Source: Oscillospiraceae bacterium
GTDB taxonomy: Bacteria; Bacillota; Clostridia; Oscillospirales; Acutalibacteraceae
DNA: 41,310 nucleotides
Assembly: GCA_902791335.1 (NCBI GenBank)
Contig: CADAVL010000002.1
Coordinates: 1-41,310, forward strand
Reading direction: 5' to 3'
This document shows, piece by piece, positions 25,220-33,383 of this stretch. Made by a program: the position numbers and the translations under genes. Each line of letters begins with the position of its first letter. Positions within the stretch are counted from its first letter, which is position 1. The notes beneath the pieces were generated by a model. It was given only the letters and a program-made list of their open reading frames with translations. It was not told the origin of the DNA and made no database searches.

Positions 25220-27592
25220 TTGAAAACAATGACTAAAACGAAACGAAATCTTGTGCTGATCATCACCATTGCTCTTATTCTTGCAACAGCGATTGCGCCG
25301 GTTTCTGCAAAAAACAGATCCGGCGTGGTCGATACCGCAACAAAATCCGCCGGCAATTTTTCGAATATGAAGCTGTCGGATAATTATGAAGAGGTTGCAA
25401 GCGATGGGGAACTGACGCTCAGCGCAGATATGCAATCCGGTTTGATTGCTTTAAAAAACAAAACAAACGGTTATATTTGGTACGGTGTGCCGAATGACAC
25501 AAAGTATGATGGTTTTTCAAAAGGTGAAATTCAGCGTTTCAGCAAATCACAGCTGATCGTTGGCTACGTAAATGCGGAGGACGAGAATTCTACCGCGCGT
25601 GTTGCGTACCTTGACAGTGCTTCTGCGGTTGAAACCAATGTTGAAGCGATCGACAACGGTGTTCGCGTGAGCTACACCTTTGACGTTGATCTGTCAACCA
25701 ATGTTTCTAACACCGATAGTGGCTCCGGCGACAATGCGAGCAGCGGCGATAACACTGATGGTGATGCCGCAGACGATGACAGTGCTGCCGAGGAAGAAGA
25801 TGTTATTAAGATCGTCCAGGTTACAGTTCCAGTGACGTTCCAACTGGTAGACGGCCATTTTGAAGGTGCGGTTGAATTCAAAAATGCCAAATTCACAAGC
25901 GACGTTATCTTGACTGATTACGCACTTTTGCCTTACTTTGGCGCCGGTAACTGGACCGACAGCGGATACATTTTTGTTCCGGACGGCAGTGGTGCTTTGA
26001 TCAACTTTAAAGGCCACGAAAATGATAAGGAATACAGCGAAATGGTTTACGGCAATGATTTAAGCTTGCAGACCGAGCTTAAAACTTCCGTTACCGAAAC
26101 CATTCGTATGCCGGTCTTCGGTATCGTTCACGATAACCAGAACGCCTTGTTTGGTGTTATTTCAAGCGGTGCCGCGGCATCTTCGATTGTAGCTTCTCCT
26201 TCGGGTTCTTCCAAAGGCTACAGCACGGTTAACGCAAAGTATAATTACAAGCTGACTTCCTCTATTACCATGTTTGGCAAAAGCTCCAACAAGCAGGTTG
26301 TTTACCGTCTTTCCGATGATCTTAAAGATGCACCGGATTTCAAGGTGAATTATTATCTGCTTTCGGGCAAAAATGCCGATTACATCGGTATGGCAAACAC
26401 CTATCGGAAATATCTTGAAGACAACAAAATGTTAACGAAGAATATTTCCGAGCCGGCACTCAATGTGGACGCTTACGGTGCGGTTGAAGTAAAAGCAAAC
26501 CTGCTTGGCTTCAACTATGATAAGCTGACAGCGCTCACAAGCTATGAGCAGCTCGGAACGATGTCGAAAGAGCTAAAATCCACCGGTATTGATGATCTTG
26601 CCCTTCGGTATATCGGTTGGGGCAATACTGGCGTCACCAATAAAAATATCACTTCAAAAGCAAAACTGCTCGGCTTATTGGGCGGAAAATCGAAGTATAA
26701 CGATCTTTTGAAGGTTACAAAGGATCAGAATGTTACGCTTTATCAGGACAGTGACCTTCTGACCTTTACAAAGGGCAGAAATAAATACGCCGCAAAAACC
26801 GGATTTTCTGAGGTTTATTATGAATATCAGTATCTCCGTTCGGTGTATGCGACCGATCTGAACGGTATTGCGAAAAAGCTGTTACTTCCGAGCGCCTTAC
26901 CGAATTACTCTGAGAGCTTTATCAAATCTTATCAGAAGCTCGGTAATAAAAATGTATCGTTCTCAACCCTTTCTGACATGGTATACTCACACCTGAAGAA
27001 GGGCGAAAACGAATATCGTACCGAATTCCCGAAGGCCGCCGCCAAAACCTATGAACAGGCAAAAGCGGCCGGATTGAATGTTGCCGGCGATACCGCAAAC
27101 GACTACACGTTCAAATATCTCAACAAGATCTATAAAGCTCCGCTTTACAGCAGTGGTTACAATTTATTCGATTCCGAAGTTCCTTTCTACGAAATCGTTT
27201 TGCACGGTTATATTCCCATGACCGGTGATTCCATTGTTCAGTCTGTTGATTCACAGACAACCTATTTGAAATGTGTAGAAGCAGGCGTGGAACTTCTTTG
27301 GGACGGCATCTACGAAGATTCAGCGCAGCTCCGCGATACAAACTACGACGATTTGTATGGTTCGACTTACACGCTGTGGAAAGAAGACGCTGCGGAAAAG
27401 TATAAAGAATATCAGCCGCTGCTCAAAAAGATCTATGATCAAAAGATCACAGAACACAGTGAAGTGGCCTTTAATGTAACAAAAACGGTTTATGAAAACG
27501 GTATCAGCGTTTACGTAAACTATTCGGACGATGCAGTAACGGTAAACGGAGTGAAAATTCCGGCCCGTAGCTTTACTTATAAGGAGGGATAA
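25220..27592 (+). CDS. DUF5696-type large secreted protein, possibly glycosidase-like
   Basis: A 790-residue protein. TTG 25220 has GTGGAGG 8 nt upstream, while ATG 25229 is too far; GTG 25205 overlaps that site. The signal sequence cleaves near PVSA (about residue 32). The N-terminal half is beta-rich (TLSADMQSGLIALKNKTNGYIWYG; LLPYFGAGNWTDSGYIFVPD) with a striking Asp/Ser/Gly-rich loop at about 165-195. The second half (about 385-740) looks like a barrel (YIGMANTYRKYLEDNKM, TGIDDLALRYIGWGNTG, EAGVELLWDGIYEDSAQL). It ends in a small beta domain (VYENGISVYVNYSDDAVTVN). I recognise the DUF5696 type, which has no proven activity that I know of. A polysaccharide-cleaving or -binding role is inferred from the operon. 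Confidence 0.72.
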   Translation: MKTMTKTKRNLVLIITIALILATAIAPVSAKNRSGVVDTATKSAGNFSNMKLSDNYEEVASDGELTLSADMQSGLIALKNKTNGYIWYGVPNDTKYDGFSKGEIQRFSKSQLIVGYVNAEDENSTARVAYLDSASAVETNVEAIDNGVRVSYTFDVDLSTNVSNTDSGSGDNASSGDNTDGDAADDDSAAEEEDVIKIVQVTVPVTFQLVDGHFEGAVEFKNAKFTSDVILTDYALLPYFGAGNWTDSGYIFVPDGSGALINFKGHENDKEYSEMVYGNDLSLQTELKTSVTETIRMPVFGIVHDNQNALFGVISSGAAASSIVASPSGSSKGYSTVNAKYNYKLTSSITMFGKSSNKQVVYRLSDDLKDAPDFKVNYYLLSGKNADYIGMANTYRKYLEDNKMLTKNISEPALNVDAYGAVEVKANLLGFNYDKLTALTSYEQLGTMSKELKSTGIDDLALRYIGWGNTGVTNKNITSKAKLLGLLGGKSKYNDLLKVTKDQNVTLYQDSDLLTFTKGRNKYAAKTGFSEVYYEYQYLRSVYATDLNGIAKKLLLPSALPNYSESFIKSYQKLGNKNVSFSTLSDMVYSHLKKGENEYRTEFPKAAAKTYEQAKAAGLNVAGDTANDYTFKYLNKIYKAPLYSSGYNLFDSEVPFYEIVLHGYIPMTGDSIVQSVDSQTTYLKCVEAGVELLWDGIYEDSAQLRDTNYDDLYGSTYTLWKEDAAEKYKEYQPLLKKIYDQKITEHSEVAFNVTKTVYENGISVYVNYSDDAVTVNGVKIPARSFTYKEG

Positions 27593-27594
27593 GA

Positions 27595-28500
27595 ATGAAA
27601 CGCAAACCCATGAGCCTTGCAGCACGAAGCGCCTGGACTGCCCAGATATTCATTCTTCCTTTCTATTTGGGCTTTTGGTTTTTCTTTCTGTCACCGTTAA
27701 TTCAGTCGGTCAGAATGAGTTTTAGCTCGGTATCGGTTGACACCTCGACCGGTTATGTGCTTCAGAACGTTGGTTTTGACAACTACAAAACTGCATTTTT
27801 AGAAGATGCGAACTTTACAACCAACCTTTTAAATTCCTTTGCGAAAATGGCTTGGCAGGTACCGGTTATTTTGGTTTTAAGTCTGTTTTTAGCTTTGATC
27901 CTGAACCAAAAATTCCACGGTCGTGTGTTTGTTCGTGCAGTCTTCTTTTTACCGGTTATCTTTGCTTCCGGTATTGCGTTGAGCATGATCTCCGGCGACT
28001 CGATCGCCAGTACTGCACTTTCCGGCGGTACGGTTTCCGGCGGTGAGATCACGCAGAGCAGTGCGCTGAAGGATATGTTGGTGAATGCCGGTTTTAACGA
28101 CAAGATCATCAACATTGCCACAAGCATTGCAAACAGCCTGTTCTCAATGGTTTGGCGTTCCGGTATCCAGATGATCATTTTCCTTGCCGGTTTGCAGAGC
28201 ATTCCGCCGACATTGTATGAAGCGTCCTCCATTGAGGGTGCTACTTCCTGGGAAAACTTCTGGAAGATCACTTTGCCGATGCTGGCACCTACTATTATGA
28301 TCAATATGGTTTACACCATTGTTGACACCTTTACCGATTCAAGCAACAGCATCATGCGTCAGATCACCAATTTGATGACCAGTCAGATCAGTAAGCTTGG
28401 CTTGGCATCTGCGTTTGCATGGACCTACTTCCTGTTTATCGGACTTATACTTTTAGCAGTGTTTGGTATATTCCGCTTAATCAGCAAGCACACATCTTAA
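27595..28500 (+). CDS. Sugar ABC transporter permease A2 (MalF/UgpA type)
   Basis: A 301-residue second MalF-class permease, starting 2 nt after the DUF5696 stop; its ribosome binding site (AAGGAGG) lies inside that gene's end. It has six predicted helices (FILPFYLGFWFFFLSPLIQSV first) and the EAA loop EASSIEGATSWENFWKITLP, a diverged form with Ser in place of the second Ala. An extended periplasmic loop (about residues 130-165, rich in Ser and Gly) is larger than in A1. The two A-type subunits are clearly different, so this is not a recent duplication. Confidence 0.93.
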   Translation: MKRKPMSLAARSAWTAQIFILPFYLGFWFFFLSPLIQSVRMSFSSVSVDTSTGYVLQNVGFDNYKTAFLEDANFTTNLLNSFAKMAWQVPVILVLSLFLALILNQKFHGRVFVRAVFFLPVIFASGIALSMISGDSIASTALSGGTVSGGEITQSSALKDMLVNAGFNDKIINIATSIANSLFSMVWRSGIQMIIFLAGLQSIPPTLYEASSIEGATSWENFWKITLPMLAPTIMINMVYTIVDTFTDSSNSIMRQITNLMTSQISKLGLASAFAWTYFLFIGLILLAVFGIFRLISKHTS

Positions 28501-28519
28501 GGGAAAGGGGCGTTTATCT

Positions 28520-29524
28520 ATGTTTGAAGCAACAAAAGATTTTTTTGAAAACAAAAAGTATCAGAACCCTTACCTGATGAAAAACAAAACAAAGTCGTTT
28601 TTCTTTAAGCTGTTTCGCTTACTGTTTATCATCGGTTTGTCCTATCTGTTCCTGTTTCCGCTGCTTTATATGATCGTCACAGCGTTCCAGGATCCTGCAA
28701 CTGCCAATGACCCCTCGGTTATCTGGATTCCGAAAAAGCTTTCCTTGGCCGGTGTAGTCAATGCGTGGTACTGTTTGAGATTCAGTGAATCGGCCACCTT
28801 AACAGCGATCATCACACTGTTTGGTACCGGTGCTTCGGTTGTTTCCTGCGCAATGGTTGGTTACGGCTTTGCCCGTTTTGAATTCCCGCTGAAAAATGTA
28901 ATTTTTATTCTGGTTATTCTCACCATCATTGTTCCTACGCAGACCATCATCATGTCGCAGTACCTAAACTATTGGTTCTTCGATTTTGGCGGCATTTTGA
29001 AACTGATCCCCGGTCTTAAAAACGTAAATCTTTTAAATACGGCATGGGTTTTCGTTTTGCCGGCAATATTTGCAACCGGACTTCGTAACGGATTGTTTAT
29101 CTTTATTTTCCGTCAGTTTTTCTCGGGTCAGCCGAAGGATCTGGAGGAAGCCGCCCGTATCGACGGTTGCGGACCGTTCAAAACCTTTGTTCGCATCATG
29201 GTCCCCCTGGCAGGCCCTGCGTTTGTTACGGTAATTCTTTTCTCTGTTGTTTGGCATTGGAACGATTACTATAACTCCGCAATCTACTTCACGAATGATA
29301 TTAAGCCGGTTTCCTGTATGCTTAGTAACCTGAGTGATGCGCTTTCCATGGGCAGTGCCACAATGGACGGAAAGGTGTTGTTTAGCAGAGACACCACAAG
29401 ATATGCCATTCGTATGTACTTAATGGCCGGAACCATGCTGTCGGTTCTGCCGCCGTTGTTACTGTATCTCTTTACTCAGAAGTTCTTCACCGAGAGTATC
29501 GAGCGTACCGGTTTGGTTGGATAA
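28520..29524 (+). CDS. Carbohydrate ABC transporter permease B2 (MalG/UgpE type)
   Basis: A 334-residue MalG-class permease with a hydrophilic N-terminus (about 1-30) before helix 1 (LFIIGLSYLFLFPLLYMIVTAFQ). The EAA loop is EEAARIDGCGPFKTFVRIMV followed by PLAGP. An insert (MSQYLNYWFFDFGGILKLIP and onward) makes it longer than B1. It closes the operon; the structure at 29591-29669 follows. With A2 it would form a second pore, or the four subunits could serve two substrates with one binding protein (inference). Confidence 0.93.
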   Translation: MFEATKDFFENKKYQNPYLMKNKTKSFFFKLFRLLFIIGLSYLFLFPLLYMIVTAFQDPATANDPSVIWIPKKLSLAGVVNAWYCLRFSESATLTAIITLFGTGASVVSCAMVGYGFARFEFPLKNVIFILVILTIIVPTQTIIMSQYLNYWFFDFGGILKLIPGLKNVNLLNTAWVFVLPAIFATGLRNGLFIFIFRQFFSGQPKDLEEAARIDGCGPFKTFVRIMVPLAGPAFVTVILFSVVWHWNDYYNSAIYFTNDIKPVSCMLSNLSDALSMGSATMDGKVLFSRDTTRYAIRMYLMAGTMLSVLPPLLLYLFTQKFFTESIERTGLVG

Positions 29525-29590
29525 CTTTTCGACAGTTTGTTTGACGGGGCCAAATTACGTCCTATCAACCTATTGATGAACCGTTTAATT

Positions 29591-29669
29591 AAAAGCAGTC
29601 GTTTGTTACTTTATTTCGTATTTTTGCAATTTTTCTGCAAAAGTTCTTAATATACGATCGGCTGCTTTT
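29591..29669 (+). terminator. Nested hairpin after the transport operon
   Basis: AAAAGCAG (29591-29598) pairs with CTGCTTTT (29662-29669); inside it TCGTAT (29616-29621) pairs with ATACGA (29652-29657), and a TTTTGCA/TGCAAAA hairpin lies at the centre. The final CTGCTTTT is T-rich but broken by ACTTTTG, so it could be a weak terminator or a leader of the next gene. Confidence 0.5.
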
Positions 29670-29812
29670 ACTTTTGCTACGTTTGATTTTTGTCACTTTG
29701 GTCTATCCTTCGCTTGATTGTATTGTCTAAATCGGCAAAAGCTTCAAACCGTAACTGGCTGCAACGCTCATTTTCAGAACCAACAAAGGATTTTTTGAAA
29801 GGATTGATATAC

Positions 29813-30412
29813 TTGAATATCGTTTGCCTCGATATGGAAGGCGTTTTGGTGCCGGAGATCTGGATCGCTTTTTCAAAAGCTTCGGGTATTCCGGAGCTTT
29901 GCCGCACAACACGCGACGAGCCGGACTATGATAAGCTGATGAAGTGGAGATTATCGGTTTTAAAGGAACACGGACTGGGATTGCCGGAAATTCAAAAGGT
30001 AATCGCAACCATTGACCCCATGGACGGTGCAAAAGCATTTTTAGATGAATTGCGCCAGTTAACGCAGGTCATCATTCTCAGCGATACTTTTGAAGAATTT
30101 GCAAAGCCGCTCATGCAAAAGCTTGGCATGCCGACCATTTTCTGCAATTCACTCACAGTGTCCGAAAACGGTGAGATCACCGGATATAATATGCGCTGCG
30201 CGCAGTCAAAGCTTACCACGGTCAAAGCCTTGCAGTCGATCGGTTATGAAACCATTGCAGCAGGCGACAGCTTTAACGATCTTGGTATGATCAAAGAAAG
30301 CAAGGCGGGTTTTTTGTTTAAAAGCACCGACGCAATCAAAAAAGACAACCCGACTTTGGAAGCCTTTGAGACCTACGATGAGTTGCTTTCAGCCATAAAA
30401 AAGGCGCTGTAA
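29813..30412 (+). CDS. HAD phosphatase, ThrH/SerB-like
   Basis: A 199-residue protein of the ThrH branch of phosphoserine phosphatases, which dephosphorylates phosphoserine and can move the phosphate to homoserine. TTG 29813 is chosen because GAAAGGA lies about 9 nt upstream and the family N-terminus (IVCLDMEGVLVPEIWIAF) begins right there; the frame is open further upstream without family similarity. HAD motifs: nucleophile D7 in LDMEG, ILSDTFEEFAKP with the motif II Ser, K in CAQSKLTTVKAL, and GDSFNDLGMI. Its physiological role here is unclear because no serine or threonine genes are close by. Confidence 0.9.
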   Translation: MNIVCLDMEGVLVPEIWIAFSKASGIPELCRTTRDEPDYDKLMKWRLSVLKEHGLGLPEIQKVIATIDPMDGAKAFLDELRQLTQVIILSDTFEEFAKPLMQKLGMPTIFCNSLTVSENGEITGYNMRCAQSKLTTVKALQSIGYETIAAGDSFNDLGMIKESKAGFLFKSTDAIKKDNPTLEAFETYDELLSAIKKAL

Positions 30413-30452
30413 TTTTTTGCATTTTAAAATTTTTACAAAATTTTGTGTTTTT

Positions 30453-30519
30453 AACCGCACGTTTTCATTTCGGTTGGTTAGGAATTTTGCCTTTCTACCG
30501 TTTGCGTGCGGTTTTTTTG
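30453..30519 (+). terminator. Rho-independent terminator after the HAD phosphatase
   Basis: AACCGCACG (30453-30461) pairs with CGTGCGGTT (30505-30513) and is followed by a T run. The large loop carries its own hairpin (CGGT...ACCG). It precedes the AI-2E family gene. Confidence 0.8.
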
Positions 30520-30645
30520 TTGTATTTTTTAAGGCCGGCACATTGGAAACGGAATTTCGTGCATACTATGGTTGCGTTGTCGAAACAGAGGAAGCTTTGC
30601 TCGGCACAGGAAACGATTATTGTATATCTTATGAGGGTGTCGCCA

Positions 30646-31704
30646 ATGAATACAAAGCAAAAAGCCGCTACACTGATCAATTTTGTATTTTACACGGTCG
30701 CGGCCGTGATCGTCTATTTCATTTTTAAATATGCCGTCAGTTATCTTTTGCCGTTTATTTTAAGTTTTGTTCTGATCTATGTCTTACAAAAACCGATGAT
30801 TTATTTATCGGCAAAATTTCATATTCATAAAAAATATCTGACGATCGGCGTTTTGATTCTTTTGGTGCTGCTTTTCTTAGCAATTGTGGCAATCGTGATC
30901 TATAATTTAAGCGAATTTCTTCAAAGAATCATGAGCGATACCGATACGTTTTCGTCGCTTTATGAGATGATCAACCGTTATGATGAATGGGCGGTAAAGC
31001 TTCTGTATCGACTGCCCAAATCTCTCAGAGTGCAATTGAGTTTCCGATCCTCGGACTTAATTCCGGTCGTCACGGACTGGATACAGCGATTCGCCGGTAA
31101 TTTAATTAAAAGCATTGCAAAAGAGGCGCCGAGATTTTTGATCAGCATGACGGTATTCTTTGTGTCTGCCTGTTTTTTTGCCGTTGATTACGACAAATTC
31201 ATAAAATTTATTAAAAGACAGCTGCAAGAGAATACCGTTGAATTTATTAAAAAGGTGAAAGCCGCCGTGAATTCAGGAGTTGTCGGCATTGTCCGCGGAT
31301 ATTTTATTTTATTCATGTTCACTTTTGCAGAAATTTTTTTAGGACTGCTTCTTTTAAGAGCCCGGCATGCCGCAGCGGTGGCATTGCTGATAGCAGTAGT
31401 GGATCTTCTGCCGGTGCTCGGCACCGGATCGGTGCTGATTCCCTGGGGGATCATTATGCTGATCAAAGGGGAAACCGTTTTTGGTATCGGACTGATCATC
31501 CTTTATCTTGGGTATTCGGTTGCAAGATATTTTACAGAGCCAAAGGTGATCTCCGGCAAGGTGGGGGTCCACCCACTGATTTCTTTGCTCTCCATGTTTT
31601 TAGGGCTGCGGTTCTTCGGCTTTTTCGGACTAATAATTCTGCCTTTAAGCGTGGCGGTATTGTCTGTTTTACAGCAAAACGGTCTTGTAAAGCTGTGGAA
31701 ATAG
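30646..31704 (+). CDS. AI-2E family transporter (TqsA/YtvI/PerM-like)
   Basis: A 352-residue integral membrane protein with about seven helices. Typical segments are YLLPFILSFVLIYVLQKPMI (helix 2 region), AVNSGVVGIVRGYFILFMFT, and the re-entrant VVDLLPVLGTGSVLIPWGII, then PKVISGKVGVHPLISLLSMFLGLRFFG, the family hallmark. Family members export autoinducer-2 or act as Na+(Li+)/H+ antiporters; Firmicute YtvI types are often linked to sporulation. Substrate is unknown. ATG 30646 is chosen because GAGGGTG lies 7 nt upstream; the frame is open much further upstream, but that part runs through the terminator. Confidence 0.9.
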   Translation: MNTKQKAATLINFVFYTVAAVIVYFIFKYAVSYLLPFILSFVLIYVLQKPMIYLSAKFHIHKKYLTIGVLILLVLLFLAIVAIVIYNLSEFLQRIMSDTDTFSSLYEMINRYDEWAVKLLYRLPKSLRVQLSFRSSDLIPVVTDWIQRFAGNLIKSIAKEAPRFLISMTVFFVSACFFAVDYDKFIKFIKRQLQENTVEFIKKVKAAVNSGVVGIVRGYFILFMFTFAEIFLGLLLLRARHAAAVALLIAVVDLLPVLGTGSVLIPWGIIMLIKGETVFGIGLIILYLGYSVARYFTEPKVISGKVGVHPLISLLSMFLGLRFFGFFGLIILPLSVAVLSVLQQNGLVKLWK

Positions 31705-31727
31705 CGATTTTTGAGCCGACCGTTCCG

Positions 31728-31851
31728 CACTCGCATAAAATGTAGTGCTATCATTGTGTTGCATTCTCTATTTGCTGAGCCGATCTTTAAAGCATCATTC
31801 ATTCGACTCGGCTTTAAAGACCGGCAGCATAATACTACATTTTACGGAGTG
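31728..31851 (+). promoter_or_regulatory. Structured leader of the DUF3343-cysteine desulfurase genes
   Basis: TAAAATGTAGT (31736-31746) pairs perfectly with ACTACATTTTA (31834-31844). Just outside, CACTC (31728-31732) pairs with GAGTG (31847-31851), which is part of the only plausible ribosome binding site, GGAGTG. Inside, TCTTTAAAGC (31784-31793) pairs with GCTTTAAAGA (31811-31820) and the stem extends to GCTG/CAGC (31774-31777 with 31825-31828). GCCGA at 31715-31719 could compete for TCGGC at 31808-31812. This suggests a switch-like leader, inferred from pairing only. It matches no riboswitch class that I recognise. Confidence 0.5.
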
Positions 31852-31861
31852 AAAAAATATC

Positions 31862-32086
31862 ATGGGAAAAAGTATTATAAATACTGGAACGGTTACCTAC
31901 GCATTGCGCGGCAGAGATCTTTTGCGCGCAAAAGGTTATTCGGCATATATGTTCAGAACGACAGGAAAATCGGCGGTCGGCTGCGGCTACAGCATTTCAA
32001 CGGCGGCTGACGCTGAGACGGTAAAAAGTATTTTCGGTGCTGAGGGGATCAAGTATATTTCCATCGAATCGGGTGAGGGGCAATGA
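31862..32086 (+). CDS. DUF3343 protein, putative Se/S carrier-like
   Basis: A 74-residue protein with a [21 protein letters not shown] start, followed by [20 protein letters not shown]. This matches the small DUF3343 family, proposed to be a selenium/sulfur carrier and usually found beside cysteine desulfurases. The single cysteine in VGCGYS is the likely carrier residue. Its stop overlaps the next start (ATGA at 32083-32086), so the pair is translationally coupled. Sulfur transfer from the desulfurase to this protein is inference from context. The ribosome binding site may be hidden in the leader structure. Confidence 0.82.
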   Translation: MGKSIINTGTVTYALRGRDLLRAKGYSAYMFRTTGKSAVGCGYSISTAADAETVKSIFGAEGIKYISIESGEGQ

Positions 32087-33228
32087 TCTACCTTGATAAC
32101 GCCGCTACAACTTTTCCCAAACCCCGTGCAGTAACGCTGGCGGCAGACAATTGCCTGAAAAACTATTCTGCAAATCCGGGAAGAAGCGGTCACGCTTTGT
32201 CGGTACGCGCTTCGGAGGAGGTCTACAATTGCAGAAAAAAGCTCGCCCAGTTTTTCGGGGCCGGGAAGCCGGAAACGGTAATTTTTACCGAAAACTGTAC
32301 CATGGCGATCAACACGGTGCTGAAAGGTGTATTGAATGCCGGTGATCATGTCATTTGTTCCGGTCTTGAACACAACGCCGTTTGGCGGCCGTTGAACCGA
32401 TTGAAAGCCGAGGGCGTTGCGTTTGATACGGCCAGAGTGTTTTTGGAAGATCCGGACGCCACGGTGAAATCCTTTGAGGCGCTGATCAGGGACAATACCA
32501 AAATGATCATCTGCACGCACGCCTCCAATGTATTCGGCACGGTGCTGCCGATAGAAAAATTGGGAAAACTTTCTGAAGCGTACGGGCTGTTGTTTTGCGT
32601 GGACGCGGCGCAGTCGGCCGGTGTACTGCCTATTGACATGGCTCGCATGAATATTGATTATTTATGTATCGCACCGCACAAGGGCCTTTATGCGCCCATG
32701 GGCACCGGCGTTCTGATTGCTTTAAAGGGTATTGATAAAACCCTGATAGAGGGAGGAACCGGATCGCTGTCGATGCTTGAAACGCAGCCCGATTTTATGC
32801 CGGACAAATTTGAAAGCGGCACACTGAACCTTTCGGGCATTGCGGGACTTTCCGCAGGGATCGACTTTGTAATGTCAATCGGTATTCAAAAAATATATCA
32901 AGCGGAAATGAAACATATAGGAATGGTGTATCGCGAACTGTCACGAATGAAAGAAGTGGAACTTTATACAGATGCGCCGCGGCCACAAAGCTCTGTGCCG
33001 GTTTTATCTTTTAATTTAAAAAAATTAAGCTCTGAAGAGGTATCTCAAAAGCTGGACGAGAAGAGCATTGCAACAAGACCGGGACTGCACTGCGCGCCGT
33101 TGGCGCACAGAATGTTTGGAACGATCGAACGCGGAACGGTGAGAATCTGTCCGTCAGCCTTTACAAGCGCCAAGGATATCGCCATGTTTTTGTCCGCTTT
33201 GAAAAATATTGAAAGCAAGGCAGACTAA
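32083..33228 (+). CDS. Cysteine desulfurase family protein (aminotransferase class V)
   Basis: A PLP enzyme of 381 residues that removes sulfur (or selenium) from cysteine (or selenocysteine) as an enzyme-bound persulfide. Motifs: N-terminal [24 protein letters not shown] with the PLP-stacking His, CVDAAQSAG, the PLP lysine K200 in [12 protein letters not shown], and the catalytic cysteine C337 in [12 protein letters not shown]. The class is the SufS/CsdA-like clostridial subfamily linked to DUF3343. No SufU or IscU scaffold is nearby, so its product may feed tRNA thiolation or selenium metabolism rather than general cluster assembly; this is inference. Confidence 0.93.
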   Translation: MIYLDNAATTFPKPRAVTLAADNCLKNYSANPGRSGHALSVRASEEVYNCRKKLAQFFGAGKPETVIFTENCTMAINTVLKGVLNAGDHVICSGLEHNAVWRPLNRLKAEGVAFDTARVFLEDPDATVKSFEALIRDNTKMIICTHASNVFGTVLPIEKLGKLSEAYGLLFCVDAAQSAGVLPIDMARMNIDYLCIAPHKGLYAPMGTGVLIALKGIDKTLIEGGTGSLSMLETQPDFMPDKFESGTLNLSGIAGLSAGIDFVMSIGIQKIYQAEMKHIGMVYRELSRMKEVELYTDAPRPQSSVPVLSFNLKKLSSEEVSQKLDEKSIATRPGLHCAPLAHRMFGTIERGTVRICPSAFTSAKDIAMFLSALKNIESKAD

Positions 33229-33319
33229 AATCAAAACAACTTTAAGAAAACGGCATATGAAGAATTCTTAAAACTGCCATTAACGCGTAAATTTCTTGCA
33301 AAATTCATGCATTCTGCAC

Positions 33320-33347
33320 TTGAATATCCCAAAAAATATGTTAAAAT
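33320..33347 (+). promoter_or_regulatory. Promoter for cdaA-cdaR
   Basis: The -35 box TTGAAT (33320-33325) and -10 box TAAAAT (33342-33347) have a 16-nt spacer. It is followed closely by the cdaA ribosome binding site. Confidence 0.65.
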
Positions 33348-33383
33348 AATAATAGGAAAATTTTTAAGTGGCAGGTGATACCG

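Noticed and set aside
17349-29524. Genomic island or recently transferred operon
   Set aside because: No integrase, transposase, tRNA junction or direct repeats at the ends; the different codon look fits high expression equally well.
30445-30645. Long N-terminal extension of the AI-2E family protein
   Set aside because: It would be encoded through the terminator hairpin, and family similarity begins only after ATG 30646, which has its own ribosome binding site.
31705-31861. T-box or known riboswitch before DUF3343
   Set aside because: No TGGN antiterminator bulge, no GGTGG-type T-box sequence and no terminator T run; kept only as an unclassified leader.
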